Counted from the stretch's first letter, positions 45,699 through 54,729 are shown. The stretch is 64,000 bases of DNA from an uncultured delta proteobacterium (GCA_947259215.1 CAMYLJ010000007.1:43858-107857), one strand, 5' to 3'. Notes: a model not told the origin generated them from the sequence alone. Made by a program: numbers and translations.

Positions 45699-47141
45699 AT
45701 GCCCGCGAGCGATGTGCTGGGCGAGAGCGACGTCGTCCATCTTCTGAACCGTGCCGCCTGCGGTCCCGCGCGCGGCGACCTCAAGCAGCTGACCGGCAAG
45801 AGCCGCGAGCAGGCGGTCGAGTCGTTGTTGCCGAAGCCCAAGGGCGGCAAGAAGGGCAAGAAGCCCAAGAAGGTCAAGCGCATTCGCGGGCCGGGGGGCA
45901 AGAACAACAGCTTCGACGACCTGGTTAAGCTTTCGGCCTGGTGGCTCAAGCGCATGACCAGCCGCAAGTCGCGCGTGCTCGAGAAGATGGTCCTCTTCTG
46001 GCACGACCACATTCCCTCCAGCTACGACGTCGTCGAGGACGTCGACCTGCTGGCCGAGCAGAACGGCATGTTCCGCCAGCACGCGCTGGGCAGCTTCCGC
46101 GATCTGCTGATCGACGTGACCCGCGACGCGGCCATGCTCGACTACCTGGACGGGTTCCGCAATCGCAGGGGCTCTCCCAACGAGAACTACTCCCGCGAGC
46201 TGATGGAGCTCTTCAGCCTGGGGCCGGTCGACGTGAACGGCGTCGCCAACTACACCCAGATGGATGTGGTCGAGATGGCCCGCGCGACGACGGGCTTCGG
46301 CTGGGACGACCCCGACAGCCGGAAGCGCAAGATCGTCGTGAAGTCCAATCGCTTCGATGGGGACCCGAAGACCCTGTTTGCCGGGAAACCCTTCGAAGTC
46401 AGCGGGAATCTCGGCGTCTGGAGTTCCAATACGATTTTTGTACCGTTTCCCAGTCAGAGAAATGTCATCGACATTCTCCTGACGCACCGGGACAGCGACA
46501 ACCGGCCCACTGCAGCTCGTTTCATGGCCCGGAAGCTCTGGGAGTGGTTCGCCTATCCGGACCCGGCACTGGCGCTGGTGGACGAGCTGGCCGACGTGTT
46601 CGTACAGGGCGGATACGTCGTCCGGGACCTCGTGGCTGCGATCCTGAAGCACGATGAGTTCTACTCGAGCCAGGCCCGCCAATCCACCGCGAAGACGCCG
46701 GTCGACTTCGTCCTTCAGACCGTGGGGGCGATCGGGGCCAAGGCCAAGATGGGCGAGGTCGCCGAGAGCCTGTCGCGCATGGGAATGGAGCTGCTCAACC
46801 CGCCGGGCGTGAACGGCTGGAACCACGGCGACGCCTGGCTGTCCGCGAGCCGTTTCCGCGCCAGGATGCGATTCGCCCAGGACGTGGCGTCTTCCAGGGC
46901 CAAGCGCGATCCGTACCGCTACAAGGCCAAGAAGATCTATCCGAAGGGCGTCGAGCAGGCGCCGGAGGTGGTGGACGCCATGCTGGAGCGCTTCCACGTC
47001 CAGGTCCCGGCGGTGACGCGGGACCAGCTCATCCAGTACGTGGGCGCCAACCCCGACCCCAAGGACGTGGATTGGGTCGAGCGCAAGTTCAAGGGATTGC
47101 TGCTGCTGGCGATGACTTCCCCCGAATTCCAGGTCCACTAG
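45699..47141 (+). CDS. DUF1800 family protein
   Basis: A 480-aa protein of the DUF1800 family, recognised by MPASDVLGESDVVHLLNRAA, KMVLFWHDHIPSSY, NENYSRELMELFSLG, the ARFMARKLWEWFAYP segment and ELLNPPGVNGW. The function of DUF1800 is unknown; it is nearly always encoded beside DUF1501, as here (9 bases apart). A Lys-rich insert (KPKGGKKGKKPKKVKR) near residue 50 is unusual. No clear signal peptide is seen. Around 46380-46520 the base composition drops noticeably below the rest of the gene. Confidence 0.9.
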   Translation: MPASDVLGESDVVHLLNRAACGPARGDLKQLTGKSREQAVESLLPKPKGGKKGKKPKKVKRIRGPGGKNNSFDDLVKLSAWWLKRMTSRKSRVLEKMVLFWHDHIPSSYDVVEDVDLLAEQNGMFRQHALGSFRDLLIDVTRDAAMLDYLDGFRNRRGSPNENYSRELMELFSLGPVDVNGVANYTQMDVVEMARATTGFGWDDPDSRKRKIVVKSNRFDGDPKTLFAGKPFEVSGNLGVWSSNTIFVPFPSQRNVIDILLTHRDSDNRPTAARFMARKLWEWFAYPDPALALVDELADVFVQGGYVVRDLVAAILKHDEFYSSQARQSTAKTPVDFVLQTVGAIGAKAKMGEVAESLSRMGMELLNPPGVNGWNHGDAWLSASRFRARMRFAQDVASSRAKRDPYRYKAKKIYPKGVEQAPEVVDAMLERFHVQVPAVTRDQLIQYVGANPDPKDVDWVERKFKGLLLLAMTSPEFQVH

Positions 47142-47150
47142 GAGGCCGCC

Positions 47151-48458
47151 ATGAAGCTCACCCGACGCACCTTCTTGAAGAGTGCCTCCGCCACGGCCGT
47201 GCTGGCCAGCACCCACGTGTTGTCGTTGGCCTCCCGGGCCTCGGCGGCCACGGGAGGCGGCCGGATCCTGGTGCTGATCGACCTGGCCGGCGGAAACGAC
47301 GGTCTGAACACCGTGATACCCCTGAACAACGTGGGGGCGGCGCAGCGCTCCCTTTACGACACCATGCGCCCCGACCTCGGAATCCCCCTCTCCGCACTCT
47401 CCGGCATGGAGGTAGGTCCGGACCCGGACCTGGGCACGGGCCTGGCCATGCATCCGGTCATGACGGACATGAAGACCCTGTACGACGAGGGGAAGGTCGC
47501 CATCGTGAACGGCGCCGGACTCGACAACAGCTCCCTGTCCCACTTCCGGGCGGAGAAGGTCTGGTTCGCCGGGGATCCCCAGGGGCTGAACGGGACCGGC
47601 TGGATGGGGCGGCAGATGGACACCGCGCCCACACTGTCGCCGCGGGCCATCTCGTTCAACTCGGAGGTGAATCCCACGTTCCTGTCGCCCCAGAGCTCCG
47701 TGCTCGGGCTGGGCTCGCTGGACAACTTCGATCTGCCCGACGATCCGGATGGGTCGTACCGGGATCTCTCCAACCGGCTGCCGGTCTGGCAGGCCATGTA
47801 CGGCGACGCGCGGCCGCCCGGCAGCCTCGTGGAACGCGTGGGCCAATCCGGCGGCACGCTGGTGCAGATGACCCAGACCCTGGACCAGGTGGAGACGTCG
47901 GGCTGGGGTTCCAACAACGATGGAGTCAACTTCAGCTTCGCCCGCAATCTGCGTCAGGTGGCCTCGATCCTGCGCCACGATGTGCTGAACCCCGGCTCGG
48001 CCAGCGGGCTCTGCTTCTTCCACGTGACGACCGGCGGCTTCGACACCCACTCGCAGCAGGGCACCACCGATCCGGGCCGAGGCCATCCGCGCCTGCTCGA
48101 TCGGCTGTCGCGGGCGCTCTCCAACTTCCAGCGCGACCTGGAAGGCCTGGGGATCGACGCCGACGTGGCGACAATGGTCTACTCGGAGTTCGGTCGCCGC
48201 GGCTACCAGAACGACGCGGGGCAGAGCGCCGGCACCGATCACGGCCGCTCGGGCACCATGTTCCTGATGGGAACGCCGGTTGCGGGGGGGGTGCACAGCG
48301 GACTTCCGGACCTGGCCAACCTGGACGGCAGTGGGAGCCTCGAGGTGAAGGTCGACTTCCGCGACGTCTACGCCAGCGTGATCGACCAGTGGCTCGGCGG
48401 CGATCACACCAGCGTGCTGCCCGGGGCGCCGTTCACGCCGCTTCCGCTCTTCGTCTAA
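47151..48458 (+). CDS. DUF1501 family, Tat-exported protein
   Basis: The 435-aa protein has a twin-arginine signal (TRRTFLKSASATAVLAST), followed by the DUF1501 fold, a relative of the sulfatase/alkaline phosphatase superfamily. Motifs are VLIDLAGGNDGLNTVIP, LAMHPVM, ALDDNS-like GLDNSSLSHFRAE, HVTTGGFDTHSQQ, VYSEFGRRGYQN and GTDHGRSGTMFLMG. The metal-type residues in GGND, GFDTH and GTDHG are kept. Biological role unknown; exported folded with a likely bound cofactor. A good ribosome-binding site (GGAGG) precedes ATG 47151. Its stop overlaps the convergent PLC-like gene by 4 bases. Confidence 0.92.
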   Translation: MKLTRRTFLKSASATAVLASTHVLSLASRASAATGGGRILVLIDLAGGNDGLNTVIPLNNVGAAQRSLYDTMRPDLGIPLSALSGMEVGPDPDLGTGLAMHPVMTDMKTLYDEGKVAIVNGAGLDNSSLSHFRAEKVWFAGDPQGLNGTGWMGRQMDTAPTLSPRAISFNSEVNPTFLSPQSSVLGLGSLDNFDLPDDPDGSYRDLSNRLPVWQAMYGDARPPGSLVERVGQSGGTLVQMTQTLDQVETSGWGSNNDGVNFSFARNLRQVASILRHDVLNPGSASGLCFFHVTTGGFDTHSQQGTTDPGRGHPRLLDRLSRALSNFQRDLEGLGIDADVATMVYSEFGRRGYQNDAGQSAGTDHGRSGTMFLMGTPVAGGVHSGLPDLANLDGSGSLEVKVDFRDVYASVIDQWLGGDHTSVLPGAPFTPLPLFV

Positions 48459-50566
48459 GGGGCGCTTCCCAGGCCGAGCGGGGCGAGGCCGTTCAGGGTG
48501 TCCACCACCCGCAGCACGTCGCCACTGCGGTAGAAGTCCACGGCCAGCACGTTCGGCAGATGCTGGCGCTCTCGTTGACACGCACGCGCGCGGGCCAGCA
48601 GCGGCTCGTAGGCGTTCACCCGCTCGGCGTTCGAGGGCAGGGGCGTGGGCGTGGTCTCGATCCAGTGGTTGATCTGGAAGAGCGATCCCCGGCTGCCGCC
48701 CCGGTTGGCCCGGCAGGAGAACTCCTCGGGTGAATGGAAGGTGTAGGGCGTCTCCTGGATGTTCTCGAAGGCGGGGCGCAGCCACGAGACCCCGGGTCGC
48801 CCCGATTCCAGGAAGACGACGACCGGCCGCCCCGCCCGCACGAGCTGGCGCAGGGTGGGCCAGAGCGGCGCGGTTCTCGTGTAGACGAGCTGCGCCAGGC
48901 CGCTCTGCTCGAACGCCGCGGCGAGATCCTCGGGGCTGACGTAGTCCTCGATCACGATCACCAGTACCGCGTCCGGCCGCTGCACCAGGAAGCTCCGGAT
49001 CTGGCGCAGGGTGGGCTCGAGCTCGTAGGCCCCGATCTCGCACAGGCCGTGGCACAGGTAGAGGCCCCGGCGTCCCGGGTCCTCGCCGATCAAGCGATCC
49101 CGGATGCGGTAGGCGGCCGCGACGCCTTCGGCTCCGAGGGCCTCTTCCAGGGCCGCTTCCGTCGGACGCTCGCCGCCCAGGTCCGTCTTGATCCGGGACG
49201 CCCCCGGGAACCCGTAGTGCACGTCGATCAGCAGGGCGCGGATGCCGTCCTGGAGCTGGCGCGGGATTCCCGCCTGGTGGTGGGGAAAGAGCCAGTCCGG
49301 CGTCTCCACGTGGGACATGGCGTTGTGGGCTCCGGCCAGGCTCACCTCGTCGAGCCGGCGATCGCAGAGCGCCTGGCTGCCGTTGCAGGTGCGGACCGAG
49401 GTCGGGTCGGGCAGCAGGACGGGGTTGCGCCGCACGAGCCACACGACGGCGAGCGCCAGCGTGAGACCGACCACCGCCAGGGTGCCCGCGAGGCCGCGGA
49501 CCGGCACGCGCGCGGCGACCGGGTTTGCCTCGGCGGCGTCGGCGAGCACGCGGAAGAGCTCGCGGGCGCCGAGGAAGGCGAGCGTCGCGCCGACGACGAT
49601 CACGCTGGCCGTGGCGGTGAATTCGGGGGCCGAGACCGCGAGCACGCCCGCGATGACGAGCCCGGCGCCTCGGCCCAGTCGGGCACGGCGGGTGTCGGGC
49701 GGCCGGGCCAGCGCGCGCAGGCGGTCCCGGGCCCAGGCGAGGGGATCCCAGGATTCGAGCAGTGAGGAGCTCGCAGCCGCCATCAGCAGCCCCAGGCCCC
49801 CGAGCAGGACGCCCCAGGACCCGAGCTCGCCGAAGAAGGTGCTCCACAGGCCGTGGAGTGCGGGCGCGCCAGCCGGCGGCGCCAGCTGTCCGAGCAGGAT
49901 CCGTCCGAGCGGTAGCGTGGCCCAGGCGGCCACGCCGGCGGCGATCAGGGCCACGCCCGCGTCGGCGAAGCCGCGGTAGCGGTCGGGCTGCAGGGCCGCT
50001 CCTAGCACGAGCAGGATCAGCCCGGCCGCGCCGGTCGCGAAGGCCAGTGTCTCCACGTGGGACCGCAGCTCCCAGAGCTCGACGACCAGGGTGGTCCCCA
50101 TGTCGTCACCGAGCACCGCCGCGACGGCCTGGAGGCGCTCCGGAATCCGCTCCGCCAGCTCCGGGTGCCCCTGCTCGAGAGCGCTTCGCAGCAGGATCCC
50201 GACGTCCGGCACCGAGAGCACCACGCGGCGGGTTCCCTCGGCGAAGACGCCCTGGTGCGCCGAGCGGGCCCCGGTGCGCACGACGCCGCGGAACGCCGGG
50301 GTGGTGGCGAGGCCGTGGGCCGCCGCCAGCACCAGGGGGCGGAAGGGTGTCAGGTCCGGCTTCTGCTCCAGCAGCGTGGTCGTCAGCCAGTCGGCGGCGA
50401 CGGCGGCCACCGCCGGCTGCTCCAGACTCGCCGCGATCCGGTCTCCGAACGTGACCGGGTCGAAGACGCCGTCCCCCAGAACGGAGAGGAAGGCCGTCAG
50501 CGCGATCGCTCCCGCAGCCGCCACCAGGCAGACGCGCGAGAGCAGCTGGCGCAGGCGTGTGGTCAC
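48455..50566 (-). CDS. Polytopic membrane protein fused to a PI-PLC-X-like phosphodiesterase domain
   Basis: The product is about 703 aa. The N-terminal 410 residues hold several TM helices around a long extracytoplasmic loop (EQPAVAAVAADWLTTTLLEQ, where PDVGILLRSALEQG follows). The remainder is a phospholipase-C-like TIM barrel: CDRRLDEVSLAGAHNAMSH with the first catalytic His, DGIRALLIDVHYG, YLCHGLCEIGA with the second His, AVLVIVIEDYVSP and SLFQINHW. This resembles PI-PLC X-domain proteins of bacteria. The fusion places the catalytic domain outside the membrane. GTG 50566 is preferred over GTG 50659, whose extra 31 residues are low-complexity. Confidence 0.75.
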   Translation of the reverse strand: MTTRLRQLLSRVCLVAAAGAIALTAFLSVLGDGVFDPVTFGDRIAASLEQPAVAAVAADWLTTTLLEQKPDLTPFRPLVLAAAHGLATTPAFRGVVRTGARSAHQGVFAEGTRRVVLSVPDVGILLRSALEQGHPELAERIPERLQAVAAVLGDDMGTTLVVELWELRSHVETLAFATGAAGLILLVLGAALQPDRYRGFADAGVALIAAGVAAWATLPLGRILLGQLAPPAGAPALHGLWSTFFGELGSWGVLLGGLGLLMAAASSSLLESWDPLAWARDRLRALARPPDTRRARLGRGAGLVIAGVLAVSAPEFTATASVIVVGATLAFLGARELFRVLADAAEANPVAARVPVRGLAGTLAVVGLTLALAVVWLVRRNPVLLPDPTSVRTCNGSQALCDRRLDEVSLAGAHNAMSHVETPDWLFPHHQAGIPRQLQDGIRALLIDVHYGFPGASRIKTDLGGERPTEAALEEALGAEGVAAAYRIRDRLIGEDPGRRGLYLCHGLCEIGAYELEPTLRQIRSFLVQRPDAVLVIVIEDYVSPEDLAAAFEQSGLAQLVYTRTAPLWPTLRQLVRAGRPVVVFLESGRPGVSWLRPAFENIQETPYTFHSPEEFSCRANRGGSRGSLFQINHWIETTPTPLPSNAERVNAYEPLLARARACQRERQHLPNVLAVDFYRSGDVLRVVDTLNGLAPLGLGSAP

Positions 50567-50753
50567 CAGGCCCCCCGGGCCGGCGGGCGGACGGCGGCGG
50601 GAGGCGGACGATCCGGGTGGTTCGAGCGAGCCATGGCTGGCGGGCCGCGAGCATCGCACGCCGCCCCGGTCGCTACAACGCGCGCTTTCCCCTGACTTGA
50701 CCCGTCAGCCGGTCTACCCTCCTTCCGACGCGTCGCGTCCCGGAGGGAAGCCC

Positions 50754-52310
50754 ATGTCGAGTACCCGCACCGCGGTCCTGGTGTCGCTGGCCCTTGCCCT
50801 GGTGGTCGGCTTCTTCGGCTTCGGCGGGACGTTCTACAAGGCGGCCATCGGCCTCGATCCGAGCGCGTTCCCGCTGGGCGGTCTGCTGCATCCCGTGGGC
50901 CAGGTCCTGGTGCCGGACATGGGCATGACCCAGGCGGGCATCGTGCTGGCGCTGCTGATCCTGCTGGGGGTGGCGATCGCGGCCTTCGTCTGGGTGCGGC
51001 GTGCGGCGCGGGCCCGCGTGGACCCGGCGCGCCGTCGGTTCCTCACCGGGACCGCGGCCGGCGCCGGCACGGCCCTGGGTGCCCTCGCGCTCGGCGCGGG
51101 AGCGGGCATGGCCCGGGCCTTCCGCGGCCTCGGCAACGACGGCCGCGGCTGGCAGGAGATGGCGGGCAAGATCTTCGTCCCCGCGCCCTACACCCATCCC
51201 GAGTACGCGGCTGCCTGGAAGGGAAGCCGCGTCACGCAGCACCGGCGGCTCGGCCGCACGGGCTGGAACGTCTCGGACATCGTGCTCGGAACCGGCCGCA
51301 TCTCCGGGGAGATCGGCGAGCAGGTCGCCCGGCTCGCGCTGGAGCGGGGCGTCAACTACTTCGACACGTCGCCCGACTACTCCGGCTCGGGCAGCGAGCA
51401 GGCCATGGGTCGCGCCATCGCCGGCGTCCGGCGCGACGACCTCTTCGTCGCCACCAAGTTCTGCACGCCGCGAGGCCACCTCCCGGCCGGCAGCTCCGTC
51501 GCCGACTACACGCGCGTCATCGACGAGAGCCTCGGGCGTCTGGGGCTCGACTACGTGGACCTCGTCCACGTCCACTCCGTGGACGAGGTGGAGCGTCTGC
51601 TGGACCCGAACGTCCACGAGGCGTTCGATCGCCTGAAGCAGGCCGGCAAGGTCCGCTTCCTCGGCTTTTCGACCCACACGCCGCGTCTGGAGGAGGTGGT
51701 GGATGCGGGCATCCGCTCCGGCCGCTTCGACGTGATGATGCTGGCCTACCACCATGGCATCTGGCCGGCGCTGAAGGACCTGATCCAGCGCGCGCGGACC
51801 GAGCAGGACATGGGCGTGGTGGCGATGAAGACGCTCAAGGGAGCCAAGCACCGGGGCCTGGAGAACTTCCAGCCCCATGCCGACTCCTACTCCCAGGCCG
51901 CGCTCCAGTGGGCCCTCTCGAACCCGGACGTGTCCTGCGCCGTCGTCTCGTTCTTCGAACTCCAGCACGTGGACGAGTTCCTGTACGCCTCGGGCAGGCC
52001 CTTCACCACGGCCGACGCCGACGTGCTGCGGAAGTACGACGCCGAGGTCGCCGGCAGCTACTGCGCGCCCCACTGCGGGGCCTGCCTCGGCTCGTGCCCG
52101 GAGGGCGTGCCCATCCACGACGTCCTGCGCCAGCGCATGTACTTCGAGGACTACGGCTGGGAGAAGCTCGCCATGCAGGGCTACGCGCGGCTCTCCCGCG
52201 ACGCCTCGGCCTGCGCCGGGTGCAGCGCGCCGTGCCTCGGGAGCTGCCCCCTCGGCGTGGAGATTCCCACGCGCACCCGGGAAGCCCACCGCCTCCTGAG
52301 CCTGTCCTGA
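50754..52310 (+). CDS. Membrane-anchored aldo/keto reductase with two 4Fe-4S motifs
   Basis: The 518-aa protein has three parts. Residues 1-120 contain two TM helices, then a Tat-like RRRFLTG (93-99) leading into a third hydrophobic stretch. About 135-420 is an aldo/keto reductase barrel with the catalytic tetrad (Asp and Tyr in FDTSPDYSGSG, Lys in FVATKFC, His in DLVHVHS). The end carries two cysteine clusters, YCAPHCGACLGSCPEGV and CAGCSAPCLGSCPLGV, each able to hold a [4Fe-4S] centre. This suggests electron transfer to or from a quinone pool rather than simple NADPH reduction. Ribosome-binding site GGAGGG; ATG 50754. Confidence 0.85.
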   Translation: MSSTRTAVLVSLALALVVGFFGFGGTFYKAAIGLDPSAFPLGGLLHPVGQVLVPDMGMTQAGIVLALLILLGVAIAAFVWVRRAARARVDPARRRFLTGTAAGAGTALGALALGAGAGMARAFRGLGNDGRGWQEMAGKIFVPAPYTHPEYAAAWKGSRVTQHRRLGRTGWNVSDIVLGTGRISGEIGEQVARLALERGVNYFDTSPDYSGSGSEQAMGRAIAGVRRDDLFVATKFCTPRGHLPAGSSVADYTRVIDESLGRLGLDYVDLVHVHSVDEVERLLDPNVHEAFDRLKQAGKVRFLGFSTHTPRLEEVVDAGIRSGRFDVMMLAYHHGIWPALKDLIQRARTEQDMGVVAMKTLKGAKHRGLENFQPHADSYSQAALQWALSNPDVSCAVVSFFELQHVDEFLYASGRPFTTADADVLRKYDAEVAGSYCAPHCGACLGSCPEGVPIHDVLRQRMYFEDYGWEKLAMQGYARLSRDASACAGCSAPCLGSCPLGVEIPTRTREAHRLLSLS

Positions 52311-52313
52311 CGG

Positions 52314-52505
52314 CTAGGACGCGTCGGAATCGGCGCGGATGCGCCGCAGGAACTCCCACACCGGGATCGCGGCCAGGCCCCCGATCACGCCGCTCGCGTA
52401 GCCGGGAAGGCGGCCCCCGAAGCCTGCCTGCCAGGCCAGCGTGGCCACCAGACTCACCGCCAGGACCGCGACCACGGTCAAGAGCAGCCTCTGCCACCAG
52501 GGCAT
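52314..52505 (-). CDS. Small membrane protein of unknown function
   Basis: A 63-aa protein with a hydrophobic N-terminal helix (LLLTVVAVLAVSLVATLAW) and a second weaker helix (GVIGGLAAIPVWEFL). A strong AAGGAG ribosome-binding site precedes ATG 52505, making this a credible gene despite its size; 11 more in-frame codons upstream are not needed. It is convergent with the reductase gene. Function unknown. Confidence 0.65.
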   Translation of the reverse strand: MPWWQRLLLTVVAVLAVSLVATLAWQAGFGGRLPGYASGVIGGLAAIPVWEFLRRIRADSDAS

Positions 52506-52594
52506 GTCGATCTCCTTCCTGCCAGACCCTGCACTCAATCCCAGTCTTCCGCGGAGCGCAAGCGCTTCGGGTCCCCGCGCGTCCGGCGCTGACG

Positions 52595-52600
52595 TATAGT
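52595..52600 (+). promoter_or_regulatory. Candidate -10 box of the SPFH gene
   Basis: TATAGT (5 of 6), 43 bases before ATG 52644, which has its own AAGGAGG ribosome-binding site. No good -35 box is visible. Confidence 0.35.
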
Positions 52601-52643
52601 GCCTTTCCGAAAGCCCGCGCCCCAGGCGCGAAGGAGGGAATCC

Positions 52644-53438
52644 ATGCGAGGACGATCGCTTCCGCTCGTACTGCTCGTGGCCATGCCGCTCGTCGGGACG
52701 GCCTGTGTCGTGATCGAGGACGGCGAGGTCGGTGTCTCCAAGAGCTTCGGCTCGATCCGGGACGAGCCGCTCCCGCAGGGGGTCGCGATCGTGGTCCCCG
52801 TGGCACGCCAGGTCGAGACCTGGAACGTGAAGCTCCAGGAGCTGAAGGAGACGGCCACCGTGCCTTCGTCCGAGGGCCTGATCGTGGGGCTCGACACGTC
52901 GCTGCTCTTCCAGGTCCAGCCCGACAAGGCACCCTCGATCCGCAAGACCGTGGGAAGCGAGCGCGTGTACCTCTCATCGCTGGTGGTTCCCTATTTCCGC
53001 AACGCCGTGCGAGACGTGGTGGCCGGGTACCCCGTCAAGAACATCTATGCGGAGGCGGGGCGCAAGGAGATCGCCGGCAAGATCCACTCCTTCCTGAAGG
53101 AGAACCTCGAGCCCCGGGGCATCACCGTGGTGGACGTGCTGCTGCGCGACGTGAAGCTTCCGGAGCGCTTCAAGGAGAGCATCGAGCAGAAGCTCACGGC
53201 GGAGCAGCGGGTCCAGCAGAAGCAGTTCGAGCTGGAGCAGGCCCGCAAGGAGGCGGAGATCGAGGTCGCGCGCGCCGAGGGCGCCGCCAAGGCTCAGCGG
53301 ATCATCCGCGAGACCCTGTCCGACTCCTACCTCCAGTACCTGTGGATCCGCACCCTGAACGAGAACCCGAACGTGATCTACGTGGCCACCGAGGCCAACA
53401 TGCCCATCTTCAAGGGGGTCGCGGGCAAGAAGCCCTGA
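52644..53438 (+). CDS. SPFH/prohibitin-family protein, possible lipoprotein
   Basis: The 264-aa protein has an N-terminal hydrophobic signal (LPLVLLVAMPLVGTAC), then the SPFH domain (IEDGEVGVSKSFGSI, GVAIVVPVARQVETWNVK, VGLDTSLLFQV, VPYFRNAVRDVVA). A long Glu/Ala-rich helix (QKQFELEQARKEAEIEVARAE) and a closing IRTLNENPNVIYV segment follow, as in prohibitins. Instead of the usual uncleaved TM anchor there is a Cys (C21) at the end of the hydrophobic stretch, so lipidation is possible. Prohibitin-like proteins form membrane microdomain scaffolds. Confidence 0.85.
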   Translation: MRGRSLPLVLLVAMPLVGTACVVIEDGEVGVSKSFGSIRDEPLPQGVAIVVPVARQVETWNVKLQELKETATVPSSEGLIVGLDTSLLFQVQPDKAPSIRKTVGSERVYLSSLVVPYFRNAVRDVVAGYPVKNIYAEAGRKEIAGKIHSFLKENLEPRGITVVDVLLRDVKLPERFKESIEQKLTAEQRVQQKQFELEQARKEAEIEVARAEGAAKAQRIIRETLSDSYLQYLWIRTLNENPNVIYVATEANMPIFKGVAGKKP

Positions 53439-53469
53439 CGCGCGTCGGGGAGGCCTCTGCCGGCCAGGC

Positions 53470-54717
53470 TCACGCGGGGCGCAGCCGGTAGCGGATGGGC
53501 ATGCGCTTGACGCCGCCCAGGAAGCTCGAGCGCATCCGCTCCACGGGCCCCGCCAGCTCGACGGAGTCGAGACGCGCCGCCAGCTCGCGGAAGATCACAC
53601 GCAGCTCGAGCCGGGCGAGGTTGGCGCCTAGGCAGAAGTGCTCCCCGATGCCGAATCCCAGGTGGGGGTTGGGCGAGCGGTCCACCCGGAAGACGTCCGG
53701 GGCGTCGAAGACCTCCTCGTCCCGGTTGGCCGAGGGGTACAGCAGGCAGAGGGAGTCGCCCTTGCGGATCTGCTGGCCGCGGATCTCCACGTCCTCGACC
53801 GGCGTGCGGCAGAACTGGATCACCGGCGCCGTCCAGCGCACGATCTCCTCCACGGCGCTGTCGACGAGGCCGGGATCCGCCTGGAGCGTGCGCATCTGGT
53901 CGGGATTCTCGATCAGGGCCAGCAGCCCGCCGCTGGCGGCGTTGCGCGTGGTCTCGTTGCCCGCCACCACGAGCAGCAGGAAGTAGGAGAGCAGCTCGAA
54001 GATCGGCATCGGCTCCCCTGCGAGGTCCGCATTGGCGAGCACGCTCACCATGTCGTCGCGGGGCGCCTTGCGCCGCTTCTCGGCGAGCTTCGCGAAGTAC
54101 TCGAAGAGCCCGCTGCGGGCCGACTCGACGCCGTCGATCGGATCGTCCCCGACCTGGTACTCCTCATCGGCGGCGCCGGCGATCTGGTTCGTCCAGCGGA
54201 ACATCAGCCGCCAGTCCTCCCGCGGCACCCCGAGCATGTCCGCCAGCACGCTCAGGGTGAGCGGGGCCGTGAAGTCCGCGACGAAGTCGCCCGTCCGCTC
54301 CTCGCCGTCGCCCGCCATCTCGGCCAGCAGCTCGCGCGTGATGCGGGTGACTTCTTCCTGGCGGCGCCGGATGGCCCGGGGCGTGAACCAGCCGCTGGCG
54401 ACCCGGCGGAAGGTGCCGTGCTCCGGCGGATCCATGTTGAGCAGGTGGCGGGCCAGGCGCCGCTCGCCCTCGACCGGCGCGCCCTCCTCGAAGATCGCGA
54501 GCCGCGGCCCGTTCAGGAAGCGCTGCGGTTGCTTCGAGACCCAGACGATGTCCGCGCGCTTCGTGACGGCCCAGAAGCCGACGCCGCCGGGCAGGTCGAA
54601 CCAGTGGATGGGCGCCTCCTGGCGCAGGCGCTTCCAGGCGGCGTGGGGGTAGCCGTGCTGGGCGAAGGTGTCGGGCCCGATGACGTCGAGGGTGCCAGGG
54701 AGTGCTTCAGGGCTCAT
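53470..54717 (-). CDS. Cytochrome P450
   Basis: A 415-aa soluble bacterial P450 monooxygenase. It shows the I-helix oxygen-binding motif AGNETTR, the K-helix ExxR in EEIVRWTAP, the meander, and the heme loop FGIGEHFCLGANLAR with thiolate ligand C362. The general look (LLNMDPPEHGTFRRV near the C-helix, GEHFCLGANLAR) recalls steroid/terpenoid-acting bacterial families such as CYP125/CYP124, but the substrate is not certain. No ferredoxin gene is adjacent. A TAGGCT box ends six bases before the ATG and no Shine-Dalgarno is present. Confidence 0.94.
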   Translation of the reverse strand: MSPEALPGTLDVIGPDTFAQHGYPHAAWKRLRQEAPIHWFDLPGGVGFWAVTKRADIVWVSKQPQRFLNGPRLAIFEEGAPVEGERRLARHLLNMDPPEHGTFRRVASGWFTPRAIRRRQEEVTRITRELLAEMAGDGEERTGDFVADFTAPLTLSVLADMLGVPREDWRLMFRWTNQIAGAADEEYQVGDDPIDGVESARSGLFEYFAKLAEKRRKAPRDDMVSVLANADLAGEPMPIFELLSYFLLLVVAGNETTRNAASGGLLALIENPDQMRTLQADPGLVDSAVEEIVRWTAPVIQFCRTPVEDVEIRGQQIRKGDSLCLLYPSANRDEEVFDAPDVFRVDRSPNPHLGFGIGEHFCLGANLARLELRVIFRELAARLDSVELAGPVERMRSSFLGGVKRMPIRYRLRPA

Positions 54718-54723
54718 GCCGCT

Positions 54724-54729
54724 AGCCTA
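54724..54729 (-). promoter_or_regulatory. TAGGCT -10-like box, leaderless type (P450)
   Basis: Minus-strand TAGGCT, six bases before ATG 54717. It faces the identical box of the divergent M1 peptidase gene, so the 93-base gap is bounded by inverted copies. Confidence 0.5.

Noticed and set aside
45474..49847. A 1457-codon open frame on the minus strand across DUF1800, DUF1501 and the PLC-like gene
   Set aside because: Its translation is low-complexity Arg/Gly/His-rich sequence without domains, typical of antisense frames in very GC-rich DNA. The genes in the other frames are recognisable families.
50697..50720. A promoter before the aldo/keto reductase (TTGACC ... TACCCT)
   Set aside because: The spacing is only 12 bases, too short for a sigma70 promoter.
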